A stretch of DNA of 64,000 nt from Brassica napus. Lineage: Eukaryota; Streptophyta; Magnoliopsida; Brassicales; Brassicaceae. Shown here piece by piece: positions 48,301 through 59,037 of the stretch. Numbering within the stretch: the stretch's first letter is position 1; each line of letters starts with the position of its first letter. The position numbers and the translations under genes were made by a program. Below the pieces are notes generated by a model. It did not search any database. It was not told the origin of the DNA and saw nothing but the letters and a program-made list of their open reading frames with translations. The stretch is from contig NW_026014664.1 in assembly GCF_020379485.1 (NCBI RefSeq), positions 56,155 to 120,154 on the forward strand, written 5' to 3'.

Positions 48301-48440
48301 ATCAGAACACACAGGACGTTCGTGTGTGTCCGTGTGTGTCCGTCAGCACACACAGGACGTTCGTGTGTGTCTGTGTGTGCCCATCAGCACACACATGACG
48401 TCTGTGGCTGTCCATCAGTACACATATCAGCACGTTGGTC
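42360..48440. repeat. about 3-kb higher-order repeat pair in block D
   Basis: Landmarks in 42.36-45.32 kb recur in 45.32-48.44 kb with offsets drifting from 2,924 to 3,112 bp as small units are gained or lost. A shorter relative (about 2.06 kb) precedes at 40.3-42.36 kb. Confidence 0.75.
47183..47273. repeat. 21-bp tandem expansion within a satellite core
   Basis: AGCACGCTGGTCCTTGGACTC repeats with exact 21-bp period at 47183, 47204, 47225 and 47246, then a fifth start at 47267. The paralogous site near 43540-43580 has two copies. Confidence 0.9.
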
Positions 48441-48673
48441 CTTGGACTCAGCACATTGACCCTTCCCGTGGACTGTTTGGGTGATTTTGGTCCACGTGGG
48501 CTGTCTGTTCAGTACACACAGGACGTCTGTGGGTGTCCGCCAACACACAAAGGACGTCCGTGGCTGTCTGTGTGTGTCTGTGTGTGTCTGTCAGCACACA
48601 CAGGATGTTCGCTGCTGTCCATCAGTACACATATCAGCACGCTGGTCACTGGACTCAGCATGCTGGCCCTTCC

Positions 48674-50375
48674 TGTCATGTCCCCGATCCTAGATAGGAT
48701 CGGCCGGACGGGCCATGGTGCGGGGAGACGAATCAGTCAGGTCATTAGACCTTGAGACAAGCGTATCATGGCCCTGAATGAAGGTTAAGGGCATCAGTCA
48801 GCTGAGACTTAACCAGGATACGATGGAAACACGGATAAAGGAGCTGGGTGAGTGTTTAGGCAGCTGGACGAGTGTTGGTTTGAGTTCAATCAGCTCGGTT
48901 CAGCTGGTATTCAGTTCACCATGATCTGTTCAGCTCACAGGAGCTGATGGGCTAGCTCAATCAGCTGGGAACAGCTGGATGTCAGCTCAATCCAGTGAAC
49001 GGTGCGTTCTGGTTCGGATCAGTGTGGGCGAGTCTGGGACGATTACTGGGCGAGCCGATGGTCCGGGTGCAGGACGGTTCGACCAAATGGGTCTTAGGCT
49101 TGGGACAGGGAGCGGGCAAGCTCCCAGAGTGTGAGCTGAGGCTCAGTGATCGATTTGCCAAAGGAAGAAAAGGGGAGAAACCGCCAAGGGGCGGTTATGG
49201 GACGGTTATGGGATGGTTTTGGGAAGAAGGGATGGGATTTTGGTAACTGTTTGCCCAGGCGGTTGGGGACAGTTTAAATCGTCCTCTCTCTCTCATTTCT
49301 GATCATTCTGGTCGGTTTTTACTCATTCCACACAGAGAGAAACACAGAGAAAATTCAAGAGAGAAAGAGAGACACAAACCTTGGATCGGCCGATTTGATC
49401 CAAGAGATTGTTCTTGAGTGTTCCTGGTGTGTTTGGGCGTGTGATCAAGAGGATGGATTTGAGACAGAAAGACAAGGAGAAGGCAAAGGAGAAAGAGAAG
49501 GAAGTCGCCCCTGGAGACCGAACTCCTAAGGTGAGAGGTGTGGCCAAGAGTAACCGGATAAGGCCGCGGGTGATGGCCGTGTGAACCTGGCCGGTTTGGA
49601 TCGATTGGTCACTCCTTACTCTGACTTCTTCTACTCTGTTTCTTCATATATGTTGTGCTATGGAATGTTTTATATTGTTACAGGAAAGGATTCATTGATC
49701 CTAAGGCCTTGGCCTGATCAAATTCCCATGAAAGTCCCTTGTTCTTGTGTGGGCTGTTCATGGCCGAGATCACTATGATCTGAGCTGATTCTTTTGAATC
49801 TGATTATGTGAATATTTTTCTTCTGGATTATCATGAGTTTTCATGAATTTTATTTGGTATTTGGATCTCTTTTTAAAGGGGTCAGATTTGACATTTTTGA
49901 TGATTGTTCTTGACTAGATTGGATCCGACCATGCAATGTGATTTGATTCTTGTTTTGTAATCTAACCTTGTGATTGTGTGTTTGTTTGTGTTGGATCCAG
50001 GACCAGAAATGGACCGTGGTAAGGGAAAAGCACCATGAGGACCGCGGTCATGGGAAGATGTGTGGTGATTGGGTTGATTCTGAAAATTGTGTGATTATTG
50101 TAGCCTATTGTGCAACTTGTGAACTTATGCGATTCTAGTGTGTAATCTATTTATTAGGATGATGAATGATGTATGAACCTTGGTTAATATCTATGAATAT
50201 CTATTTGCATTAGTTGTTGCTTGATTGTTTAAGTGTGAATGTTGGAACCTCAAAACTCTGAAAAAGACTTAGAATTATTTAACACTTGAACATGAATATG
50301 AAAGATGGAATTGGTTGCATTGTTTGGTGAGGCCGCGGTCTGGTTGGATTGAGGAATCCAGGATCGGGTCTTACA
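48674..50375 (+). repeat. 5' LTR of element 3 (1.7 kb)
   Basis: It runs from TGTCATGTCCCCGATCC to GGGTCTTACA. The U3 holds many CAGCT/AGCTG motifs (48830-48990). A likely core promoter is the TTTAAAT near 49274, followed by a CT-run and the leader starting about 49310. A 420-bp intron-like segment is at 49581-50000. The 3' partner is 57351-59037. Confidence 0.85.
49581..50000 (+). other. candidate 420-bp intron inside the LTR of element 3
   Basis: It begins GTGAACC and ends TTGGATCCAG, is T-rich, has CTAAC about 35 bases before the end and a T/G-rich tract before the AG. The related LTR fragment 56009-56545 lacks this segment, with GGCCGT joined directly to GACCAG at 56172/56173. The 3' LTR of element 3 retains it (about 58252-58669). 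Confidence 0.6.
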
Positions 50376-50378
50376 AGT

Positions 50379-50390
50379 TGGTATCAGAGC
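50379..50390 (+). other. primer binding site, initiator-tRNA-Met type (element 3)
   Basis: TGGTATCAGAGC, three bases after the LTR end at 50375. Confidence 0.9.
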
Positions 50391-50450
50391 ATTCTTGATT
50401 CTAGGATTTGTTGGGTTATTGGTTCACCACACACTTGGCCGTTTGGACTC

Positions 50451-52035
50451 ATGGTGAGATAGTTGGGTTCTAAGTAATCTTTTCTACTGATTAACTTAGG
50501 AGTGATGGAGGTTTGTGTGTTCAGTTATGGACTAACCTTTTGTTTGTGTTTGTAAACTCCTAAGGGTACAAGAAGGTATAAATCTCGGAAAGGAAAGGAG
50601 GCAACTGGGGCGTCTGGAGCAGTGGGGCAGGATGGTGCTGAACAGACCGGAGTGTTACCAGCTGGAACCATTCCAACCACAGTGCTACCGGCTCTGGTGG
50701 AGCAGGTGGATAATGCCACCGACTTCCAGTGGGTCCAACTCTTCCTACTGAGGTTAATGATACTAATGTGGACGAGCAACAAGAGCAAGTCCATGGAGAC
50801 GATACTGGGTCCCAACGTTGGTGCTGGGAGTGGCCAGAATGTTGATGCAAACAATGTTCGGGTCACTGGTGCCGAGGAGGTCATTGAGCCGACCATAAGG
50901 GGCTTGGTGGAGGCTATGCAGGTCATGGGAGCTCAGATAGCCTCCTTGACATAGGCGTTCACACCATTGGTGAACTCGTCCGTGGGACAGGCTAATCCCC
51001 CGGTTCAGGTTGCTGCTGGAGTGACTGATGTTGGTGCTGGCCGTGTGGCTGAGGTGATTGAGATAGACCCACCGGTCAGGCCAGTGCATGGTATGGACTA
51101 CCTGAAGGTGCTGGAGCATATCTCCAAGTTGGGAACCAAACACTTTGCTGGAAGTGTTGATCCTATGGAGGCGGACGAGTGGAGAACCAGGTTGGTTCGG
51201 AACTTCAAGTCCACACGTTGTCCTGAGGACTACCAGAAGGACATAGCAGTACACTTCCTGGAGGGAGATGCACATAACTGGTGGTTAGCTTTGGACAAGC
51301 GTACCAATGGCACCATTGAGCATTTTGCTGACTTTGAGGTTGAGTTCAACCATAAGTACTTTCCTGCTGAGGCGTGGGATCGTTTGTAGTCCAAGTTCCT
51401 GGACTTGACTCAGGGACAGAGGACTGTTCGTGAGTATGAAGAAGAGTTCAACCGACTCAGAAGGTATGTGGGAAGAGAACTGGAGGATGAGAAGGTTCAA
51501 GTCCGAAGGTTCATCCGAGGCCTAAGGGTGGAACTTCGAACCTACTGTTCTGTTTGTAAGTTCCACACGGTTTCTGAGTTGGTTGAGAGGATGGCCTTGC
51601 TGGAGACCAACCTCACCGAGGAGGGTAAGCAGAAGCTGAAGAGTGTGGTGGTATCCTCGGGTCAGAGTGGTGACAAGAAGAGGAAGAGGGACTCGACCGA
51701 GGAGGGTAAAACCTCAAGTGGTAGGTCAGAGTGCCCTAAGTGTGGACGATACCACGGTGGAGAGTGCTGGAAGGCCATGGGTGCCTGCACTCGATGTGGT
51801 AAGATGGATCACTCAGCCAAGGATTGTCCAAGTCCGTTGGGTGAGTCCAGGACCTGTCACCACTGCGGCCAGAAGGGCCACTACCGCAGGGACTGCCCTA
51901 AGTTGCAAGGCAACAAAAGTAAGGGACGTGGGGAGGCTAGCAGGCCAGTCCAGGGACGAGGCCAGACCTCAACACCTCGTGTGTATGAGCTATCCAAGGA
52001 TGTGGATGGGGCTCGGCCTTTCCAAGCGATCACTG
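50451..52035 (+). pseudogene. gag: gag of element 3, two in-frame stops
   Basis: The frame is open from 50556. If a 111-bp GT-AG intron (50454-50564) is removed, the ATG at 50451 joins GGTACAAGAAGG in this frame; otherwise the first in-frame Met is at 50622. In-frame TAGs at 50952-50954 and 51387-51389 break it. The capsid core has AVHFLEGDAHNWW, FNHKYFPAEAWDRL and LTQGQRTVREYEEEFNRLRR. Three knuckle-like motifs follow: CPKCGRYHGGEC (51732 on), CTRCGKMDHSAKDC (51786 on) and CHHCGQKGHYRRDC (51855-51896). The exon ends at 52035 before a predicted intron to protease. Confidence 0.8.
50454..50564 (+). other. candidate start-codon-proximal intron, element 3
   Basis: It begins GTGAGAT right after an ATG and ends CTCCTAAG. 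Removal joins ATG to the open gag frame with a basic N-terminus (GTRRYKSRKGKE). The acceptor is weak. Confidence 0.35.
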
Positions 52036-52128
52036 GTAACACTCTAGACTACTACTTTTACAATTCCAGTAGAATTGCATGGTATGGAACCTAGGATGGA
52101 TAGATATACTTTGATGGGTCTTGTGTAG
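52036..52128 (+). other. predicted 93-bp GT-AG intron between gag and protease, element 3
   Basis: It begins GTAACAC and ends TTGTGTAG. Joining 52035 to 52129 completes a phase-1 Gly codon after AIT and reads on into TLSIGGVETHT, the protease N-terminus, exactly parallel to the intron at 1478-1671 in element 1. Confidence 0.6.
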
Positions 52129-52893
52129 GGACCTTAAGTATTGGTGGTGTGGAAACACACACATTATTGATACTGGAGCTACACATAGTTTTGTGAGTCC
52201 AAGTATGATAGGAAAAGGTTTGTTCCAGTATGGAGCATGGGATGGTCCTGAACGAGTGAGTGCGGCCGGAGGGCAAGTTATGAACTCACTCGGTCTGGTT
52301 AAGGACATCCCTGTGGTCATCTTGGATAGGCCGATGCCTATAGATCTGATTGTTGTCCCCCTCAAGCATCATGAAGTGATCTTGGGCATGGACTGGTTGG
52401 GAAAGTATCGGGCACTCTAGATTGTCACCGGGGAAGGGTGCAACTTGAGAATGAGTTTGGACCCCCGATCAAGTACCAAGGAATCAAGCCAACCTCTTGT
52501 AGTATGGTGGTTTCAGCAGCCCAAGTAGAACGGATGCTTGGAAATGGTTGTGAGGCCTTTTTGGCTACCATTTACCCTGATGAGGTTGTAGGGGCCTGTG
52601 ACCCAGAGGGTATACCGTTGGTTCGAGAATTTCAGGATGTGTTTGGGGCACTACAGGGCATTCCCCCTGATAGGGCTGACCCATTCATCATTGAATTGGA
52701 ACCTGGAACGGCCCCATTATCAAAAAGTCCATATAGAATGGCACCAGCTGAGATGGCAGAGCTGAAGAAGCAACTTGAGGAGTTGCTTGAGAAGGGGTTC
52801 ATACGCCTAGTGTATCACCTTGGAGAGCACCAGTCCTATTTGTTAAGAAAAAGGATGGTAGCTTTAGGTTGTGCATTGATTATAGGGGTTTGA
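52129..52893 (+). pseudogene. protease and RT N-terminus of element 3, broken
   Basis: After the predicted intron the frame reads TLSIGGVETHT. A one-base shift near 52160 leads to IIDTGATHSFVSPS, with the DTGA catalytic triplet. The flap block is [16 protein letters not shown] stop at 52418-52420 ends this frame. The next frame (52438-52893) covers the linker and RT start ([20 protein letters not shown]) and is diverted by a shift near 52810, after GFIR. The family origin is clear; no continuous protein is possible. Confidence 0.8.
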
Positions 52894-53405
52894 ACAGGGT
52901 GAGTGTGAAGAACAAGTACCCTTTACCCAGGATTGATGAGTTGTTGGACCAACTCCGTGGAGCTAAGTGGTTCTCCAAGATTGACCTGGCCTCTGGGTAT
53001 CATCAGATCCCCATTGCACCAGGTGATGTGAGGAAGACAGCGTTCCGAACTAGGTATGGTCACTATGAGTTTGTGGTCATGCCGTTCGGACTGACCAATG
53101 CACCTGCTGCATTCATGAAGATGATGAACGGCATCTTCAGGGAATACTTGGACGAGTTTGTGATCATCTTCATTGATGATATACTCGTGTATTCCAAGAC
53201 AAAGGAGAACCATGAAAGACACCTTTGGGCGGTGTTGGGCCGCCTGAAAGAACAGAAGCTCTTTGCTAAGCTAAGCAAGTGTAGCTTTTGGCAGAAGAGC
53301 ATTGGGTTCCTTGGGCATGTGGTGTCTGATAAAGGAGTCTCAGTAGATCAAGATAAGATCAATGTATCCAGGAATGGCCACAGCCAAAGAATGCTACGGA
53401 AGTGA
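52869..53405 (+). CDS. reverse transcriptase core of element 3
   Basis: Contains [59 protein letters not shown] and catalytic FIDD at 53169-53180, then [13 protein letters not shown] and [10 protein letters not shown]. The Met at 52869 is an ORF artefact; the true frame enters from the left after the shift near 52810. It leaves the correct frame near 53360 and stops at 53405. The intervening 53406-53471 holds the expected connection in another frame. Confidence 0.85.
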   Translation: MCIDYRGLNRVSVKNKYPLPRIDELLDQLRGAKWFSKIDLASGYHQIPIAPGDVRKTAFRTRYGHYEFVVMPFGLTNAPAAFMKMMNGIFREYLDEFVIIFIDDILVYSKTKENHERHLWAVLGRLKEQKLFAKLSKCSFWQKSIGFLGHVVSDKGVSVDQDKINVSRNGHSQRMLRK

Positions 53406-53471
53406 GAAGCTTCTTAGGGTGGCTGGTTATTACAGGAAATATGTCAAGGGTTCTCGAGCATAGCTCAACCT

Positions 53472-55442
53472 ATGACTAAGCTGACAGGCAAGGACGTGAG
53501 GTTCACATGGTCTGAGGAGTGTGCGAAAAGTTTTGCAGCACTCAAGAACATGTTGACTAATGCACCTGTCCTGGTGTTGCCTGAGGCTGATCAGCCTTAT
53601 GTGGTGTATACGGATGCATCCATAACTGGTCTTGGTTGTGTTTTGACACAACATGGGAAGGTGATAGCCTATGCTTCCCGGCAGCTAACGAAGCATGAGG
53701 GTAACTATCCAACCCATGATTTGGAGATGGCTGCAGTAGTATTTGCATTAAAGATATGGAGATCATATCTTTATGGTGCCAGGGTGCAAATACTCACAGA
53801 CCATAAGAGCTTGAAGTACATATTCACTCAGCCTGAGTTAAACTTAAGGCAGAGGAGATGGATGGAGTTTGTTGCAGATTATGATCTGGACATAGCTTAT
53901 CATCCTGGGAAAGCTAACCTAGTGGCTGATGCTTTGAGCCGCAGAAGGGCTGAAGTGTCATCTGAGAGGGAGGCGGATGAACTGGAAGGGATGATCAGGT
54001 CCTTGAACCTCAATACCTTGGTTGGTTCAGATGAGCCACTGGGGTTGGAGGCGGTGAACCAGGCCGATCTCCTGACCTGGATCAGGCAAGCTCAGGGCCT
54101 GGATGAAAATCTAAAGAAGGTAGCCGCCAATGACAAGACTGAGTACCAGACAACTGACAATGGTACCATCTTGGTCAATGGTAGGGTCAGTGTTCCTAAT
54201 GATAAGGAACTCAAAGAAGAGATTATGAGACAGGCTCATACGTCCAAGTTTTCAATTCATCCTGGACTGAACAAAATGTATAGGGATCTGAAAAGGTACT
54301 ACCATTGGGTGAGGATGAAATCTGATGTTGCAGAGTGGGTGGCTAAGTGTCCCACTTGTCAACTGGTGAAGGCAGAACATCAGGTTCCCAGTGGTCTACT
54401 TCAGAACCTACCCATACCAGAATGGAAATGGGATCACATCACAATGGATTTTGTGACTGGATTTCCCACGACCAGGAATAAGAAAGATGCGGTATGGGTT
54501 GTGGTTGATCGGCTGACCAAGTCGGCTCATTTCCTACCCATCAAAAAAGGGGATGGGGTCGACATGATAGTGCAAGTGTACCTAGACGAGATAGTGAGGT
54601 TGCATGGTGTTCCAGCAAGCATTGTCTCGGACAGGGATCCAAGATTTACATCTTATTTCTGGCAGGCTTTCCAAAAGGCCTTGGGAACCAGAGTGAATAT
54701 GAGCACATCTTATCATCCTCAAACGGATGGGCAGTCTGAAAGGACAATCCAAACCTTAGAGGATATGCTAAGGGCATGTGTGTTAGACTGGGGAGAGTCT
54801 TGGGAAAAACACTTACCCTTAGTGGAGTTTGCTTATAATAACAGCTTCCATACAAGCATTGGTATGTCGCCATATGAGACTTTGTATGGTAGGCCGTGCA
54901 GGACACCCCTATGCTGGACCCAAGTGGGGGAGCGTAGCATGTTGGGTCCTGAGATTGTAGAACAGACCACTGAGAAGATCAGGATGGTCAAAGAGAAGAT
55001 GAAAGAGGCGCAGGACCGCCAAAAGAGCTATGCAGACAAGCGTAGGAAACATCTTGAGTTTGAGGTCAATGACCTGGTGTATCTCAAGATGATTACCTTT
55101 AAGGGTAGGACCAGGATTTCTGGACGAAAGAAACTGGACCCTAGGTACTTGGGTCCATTCAGGATCATAGAGAGAGTGGGTGCAGTGGCATACAAGTTGG
55201 ACTTGCCATCAGCAATGGATGCATACCACAATGTGTTCCATGTATCCCAACTCCGGAAATGCTTGTCTGAACAAGACATTGTCTTGCCCGAGGTTCCAGC
55301 TGACCTTGGTAAAGACCTGACTTTGGAAACCTTGCCGGTTCGGATTGTGGATCGGTCAGAGAAAGCTATGAGAAAGAAGACAGTTCCCATGATCAAAGTG
55401 GTGTGGATTACAATGGTAAAGACCTCATCACTTGCCCCATGA
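53472..55442 (+). CDS. RNase H, integrase and partial chromodomain of element 3
   Basis: This is a 656-codon open stretch. RNase [41 protein letters not shown]. Integrase zinc domain: histidines in [12 protein letters not shown], cysteines in KCPTCQ. DDE core: Asp in TMDFVTGFP, Asp in IVSDRDPRF, Glu in QTDGQSERT. The C-terminal module is [20 protein letters not shown] and [10 protein letters not shown]. The last residues (VPMIKVVW) enter the chromodomain-like tail, which is then lost to a frame change and a joint with an LTR fragment at about 55445. The integrase itself looks complete. Confidence 0.9.
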   Translation: MTKLTGKDVRFTWSEECAKSFAALKNMLTNAPVLVLPEADQPYVVYTDASITGLGCVLTQHGKVIAYASRQLTKHEGNYPTHDLEMAAVVFALKIWRSYLYGARVQILTDHKSLKYIFTQPELNLRQRRWMEFVADYDLDIAYHPGKANLVADALSRRRAEVSSEREADELEGMIRSLNLNTLVGSDEPLGLEAVNQADLLTWIRQAQGLDENLKKVAANDKTEYQTTDNGTILVNGRVSVPNDKELKEEIMRQAHTSKFSIHPGLNKMYRDLKRYYHWVRMKSDVAEWVAKCPTCQLVKAEHQVPSGLLQNLPIPEWKWDHITMDFVTGFPTTRNKKDAVWVVVDRLTKSAHFLPIKKGDGVDMIVQVYLDEIVRLHGVPASIVSDRDPRFTSYFWQAFQKALGTRVNMSTSYHPQTDGQSERTIQTLEDMLRACVLDWGESWEKHLPLVEFAYNNSFHTSIGMSPYETLYGRPCRTPLCWTQVGERSMLGPEIVEQTTEKIRMVKEKMKEAQDRQKSYADKRRKHLEFEVNDLVYLKMITFKGRTRISGRKKLDPRYLGPFRIIERVGAVAYKLDLPSAMDAYHNVFHVSQLRKCLSEQDIVLPEVPADLGKDLTLETLPVRIVDRSEKAMRKKTVPMIKVVWITMVKTSSLAP

Positions 55443-55444
55443 AC

Positions 55445-56008
55445 AGGCATGACTTGCTAGCGAATGGGCACCATCGGCCAAGGGTTGTCCCCTTTCGGCC
55501 ACTTGCATCCCTTCGCCCTTTCTGATTGGGTTTGGGTCGGCCACAAGCCCAACCCACGCCCCAAGCCTCCTGGACTTAGCCCATGGCCTTGTCCTAAGAC
55601 CCAACAGCCCATGGCCTCATGGCCGGACCTCACAGCCCGCCACTGACCCGGACCCGGACCATCGGCCTAAAGCCCGGACAGTCTGTCTAGTTGAGATGAG
55701 CTGACTCTCAGCTGCCTCAGCTGAGTGAGCTAGTAGTCCAGCTAGTGGAGCTGACCTAGTAGGGACTGAGCTGGAGTGAACTGAACCTAGCTTCCTTGAG
55801 CTGGCCGAGCTACTCGTCCACTCGTCCAGCTACCGTCTTACTCGTCCTAGCTGTCTCTTAGCTTGTATAAGGTAAGTCTAAGTTTCCTTATGTCCTTAAC
55901 CTTCTTTCTCGACCATGGACTGCTTGCCTTGATGTCCTAGGACTGGCTTGCACGTTTCCTCGAACCATGGCCGTCCCAACAATCCTACTCAGGATTGGGG
56001 GCGTGACA
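55445..56008 (-). repeat. antisense LTR start fragment
   Basis: Read from 56008 on the minus strand it starts TGTCACGCCCCCAATCC and continues GGGACGGCCATGGTTCGAGG, closely matching the right end of the solo LTR at 33299 and more distantly the element 3 LTR start. Its U3 CAGCTC/AGCTCA-rich part ends about 55680, followed by sequence matching 32880-32970. It truncates the pol of element 3. No gene. Confidence 0.75.
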
Positions 56009-56545
56009 AGTGTTCCTGGTGTGTTTAGGCGTGTGATCAAGAGGATGGATTTGAGGCAGAAAGACAAGGAGAAGGCAAAGGAGAAAGAGAAGGAAGTCGC
56101 CCCTGGAGACCGAACTCCTAAGGTGAGAGGTGTGGCCAAGAGTAACCGGACAAGGCCACGGATGATGGCCGTGACCAGAAATGGACCGTGGTAAGGGAAA
56201 AGCACCATGAGGACCGCGGCCATGGGAAGATGTGTGGTGATTGGTTGATTCTGAAAATTGTGTAATTATTGTCGCCTATTGTGCAACCTGTGAACTTATG
56301 CGATTCTAGTGTGTGATCTATTTATTAGGATGATGAATTATGTATGAACCTTGGTTATTATCTATGAAATATCTATTTGCCCTAGTCGATGTTGGATTGT
56401 TTAAGTGTGAATGTTGGAACCTCAAAACTCTGAAAAAGACTTAGAATTATTTAACACTTGAACTTGAATATGTAAATGAAACTGGTTGCATTGTTTGGTG
56501 AGGCCGCGGTCTGGTTGGATGGGGAATCCACGATCAGGTCTTACA
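56009..56545 (+). repeat. sense LTR 3' fragment lacking the 420-bp intron-like segment
   Basis: It matches element 3 LTR from 49415 to its end (GATCAGGTCTTACA at 56545), but the piece equivalent to 49581-50000 is missing at 56172/56173. Its left edge abuts the TG terminus of the antisense fragment at 56008; its right edge is an intact LTR 3' end. Confidence 0.8.
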
Positions 56546-57350
56546 TCATCAGTGGTGAAAACCTACCACAGGGTCGTTCATAACTCCCTTGCACTTCCAT
56601 GAAACTGCCTTCCTACACACATCTGCCATTAAGGCTGTCTTGGCCTTTGGGAATGAATTCCGGTCATCTACCTTCTCTCCTCACCATTTGCGTGTGTTCT
56701 CAGGCCCTGAGGATGCTTTGGTGATAACCTCACGGATCAAAGCCACCAGAAGTCGTTCATAACTTTCCCCTTGATCTCTCCCAAAACTGCCTCTTTATGG
56801 TCTTGGATTGGGTATCCGACCAACTCCCTGTCTTTTATCTGTGTTTTCTTTGTGTTCAGGGTGTAGGAGGAAGCCCTGGCGTGCCTGCAAAGGCACGGAC
56901 TTGCCTGCCTTTTATAGAAGAAGGGGCAGTTACTTTTCCAAAGGTTGCACCCTACGATATCATTTCTGGCCATTGATTTAATCAATGGTCCAGATCACAC
57001 CCTTTCGCCTCAAGCAGTTACCAGACGTCCTGGAACTGTCAAACCACTCCTGGACATGTCCAAAAACAAGCCCACACGGATTGCCGAAGCTCCTGGCTCA
57101 ATCCCAAGAGCCAATCAGCCCATCGGTACACACAGGTCGCCCACATGGCCCGACCACTATCCAGACCCGGCCCAACTGCCCATGACTTGAACACTCAGTC
57201 CAGCTGAGTTGAGCTGATCCCCAGCTGACCCAGCTGAGTGAGCTAGACCATCCAGCTCAGGGAGCTGACCTACACTTCAGTGAGCTACATTGAGCTGCAC
57301 TACACTTCACCTAGCTGGTCGAGCTTGCTTACTGCATCGCCCAGCTATAT
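56546..57350 (-). repeat. antisense LTR middle fragment
   Basis: On the minus strand it has a CAGCTC-rich U3 part (57350-57190), a segment matching the solo LTR (ATCTGGACC, ATTGATT near 56960-57000), a TATA box (CTATAAAAG at about 56911-56919) and a leader. It has no polypurine tract before the 3' LTR at 57351. No gene is evident. Confidence 0.65.
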
Positions 57351-59037
57351 TGTCATGTCCCCGATCCTAGATAGGATCGCCGGACGGGCCATGGTGCGGG
57401 GAGACGCACCAGTCAGGTCATTAGACCTTGAGACAAGCGTATCATGGCCCTGAATGAAGGTTAAGGGCATCAGTCAGCTGAGACTTAACCAGGATACGAT
57501 GGAAACAAGGGTAAAGGAGCTGGGTGAGTGTTTAGGCAGCTGGACGAGTGTTGGTTTGAGTTCAATCAGCTCGGTTCAGCTGGTATTCAGTTCACCATGA
57601 TCTGTTCAGCTCACAGGAGCTGGTGGGCTAGCTCAATCAGCTGGGAACAGCTGGAGGTCAGCTCAATCCAGTGAACGGTGCGTTCTGGTTCGGATCAGTG
57701 TGGGCGAGTCCGAGACGGTTACTGGGCGAGCCGATGGTCCGGGTGCAGGACGGTTCGACCAAATGGTCTTAGGCTTGGGACAGGGAGCGGGCAAGCTCCC
57801 AGAGTGTGAGCTGAGCTCAGTGATCGATTTGCCAAAGGAAGAAAAGGGGAGAGAAACCGCCAAGGGGCGGTTATGGGACGGTTATGGGACGGTTTTGGGA
57901 AGAAGGGATGGGATTTGGTAACTGTTTGCCCAGGCGGTTGGGGACAGTTTAAATCGTCCTCTCTCTCTCTCATTTCTTATCATTCTGGTCGGTTTTTACT
58001 CATTCCACACAGAGAGAAACACAGAGAAAATTCAAGAGAGAAAGAGAGACACAAACCTTGGATCGGCCGATTTGATCCAAGAGATTGTTCTTGAGTGTTC
58101 CTGGTGTGTTTGGGCGTGTGATCAAGAGGATGGATTTGAGACAGAAAGACAAGGAGAAGGCAAAAGGAAAAGAAGGAAGGAGTCGCCCCTGGAGACCGAA
58201 CTCTAAGTGAGAGGTGTGGCCAAGAGTAACCGGATAGGCCGGCGGGATGGCCGTGTGAACCTGGCCGGTTTGGATCGATTGGTCACTCTTACTCTGACTT
58301 CTTCTACTCTGTTTCTTCATATATGTTGTGCTATGAATGTTTATATTGTTACAGGAAAGGATTCATTGATCCTAAGGCCTTGGCCTGATCAAATTCCCAG
58401 AAAGTCCCTTGTTCTTGTGTGGGCTGTTCATGGCCGAATCACTATGATCTGAGCCGATTCTTTTGAATCTGATTATGGGAATATTTTTCTTCTGAATTAT
58501 CATGAGTTTTCATGAATTTTATTTGTATTTGATCTCTTTTAAAGGGGTCAGATTTGACATTTTTGATGATTGTTCTTGACTAGATTGGATCCGACCATGC
58601 AATGTGATTTGATTCTTGTTTTGTAATCTAACCTTGTGATTGTGTGTTTGTTTGTGTTGGATCCAGGACCAGAAATGGACCGTGGTAAGGGAAAAGCACC
58701 ATGAGGACCGCGGTCATGGGAAGATGTGTGGTGATTGGGTTGATTCTGAAAATTTGTGATTATTGTAGCCTATTGTGCAACTTGTGAACTTATGCGATTT
58801 AGTGTGTAATCTATTATTAGGATGATGAATGATGTATGAACCTTGGTTAAATATCTATGAAATATCTATTTGCATTAGTTGTTGCTGATTGTTTAAGTGT
58901 GAATGTTGGAACCTCAAAACTCTGAAAAAGACTTAGAATTATTTAACACTTGAACTTGAATGAAAGATGGAATTGGTTGCATTGTTTGGTGAGGCCGCGG
59001 TCTGGTTGGATTGAGGCATCCAGGATCGGGTCTTACA
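57351..59037 (+). repeat. 3' LTR of element 3
   Basis: Full-length partner of 48674-50375, with a few substitutions and an excess of one-base losses, mostly in homopolymers (for example at 57381, 57770, 58203, 58334). It retains the 420-bp intron-like segment. Right flank CTCCC. Confidence 0.85.

Larger units (their letters stand above)
33300..48673. repeat. satellite block D (15.4 kb)
   Basis: This is the longest uninterrupted run of the same satellite. Perfect 31-bp tandem units can be read at 41758-41850. Multi-kilobase repeats are superimposed: about 2.2 kb (37308 and 39518), about 2.06 kb (40546 and 42606) and about 3.0-3.1 kb (42399 and 45369; 45323 and 48435). A 21-bp micro-expansion lies at 47183-47273. 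No gene; frames up to 391 codons are repeat artefacts. Confidence 0.95.
48674..59037 (+). mobile_element. Tekay-like Ty3/gypsy element 3, inserted in satellite
   Basis: The 5' LTR is 48674-50375, the primer site 50379-50390, the coding region about 50451-55442, then a mosaic of other LTR pieces, then the 3' LTR 57351-59037. Flanks are CTTCC (48669-48673) and CTCCC (59038-59042). The satellite core has CCCTTCCCGTGG here, so the duplication is CTTCC with one T lost on the right. Gag with three knuckles and an integrase with a chromodomain start place it in the Tekay group, as element 1. Two stops in gag, a stop after protease and several frameshifts make it defective. Confidence 0.88.
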
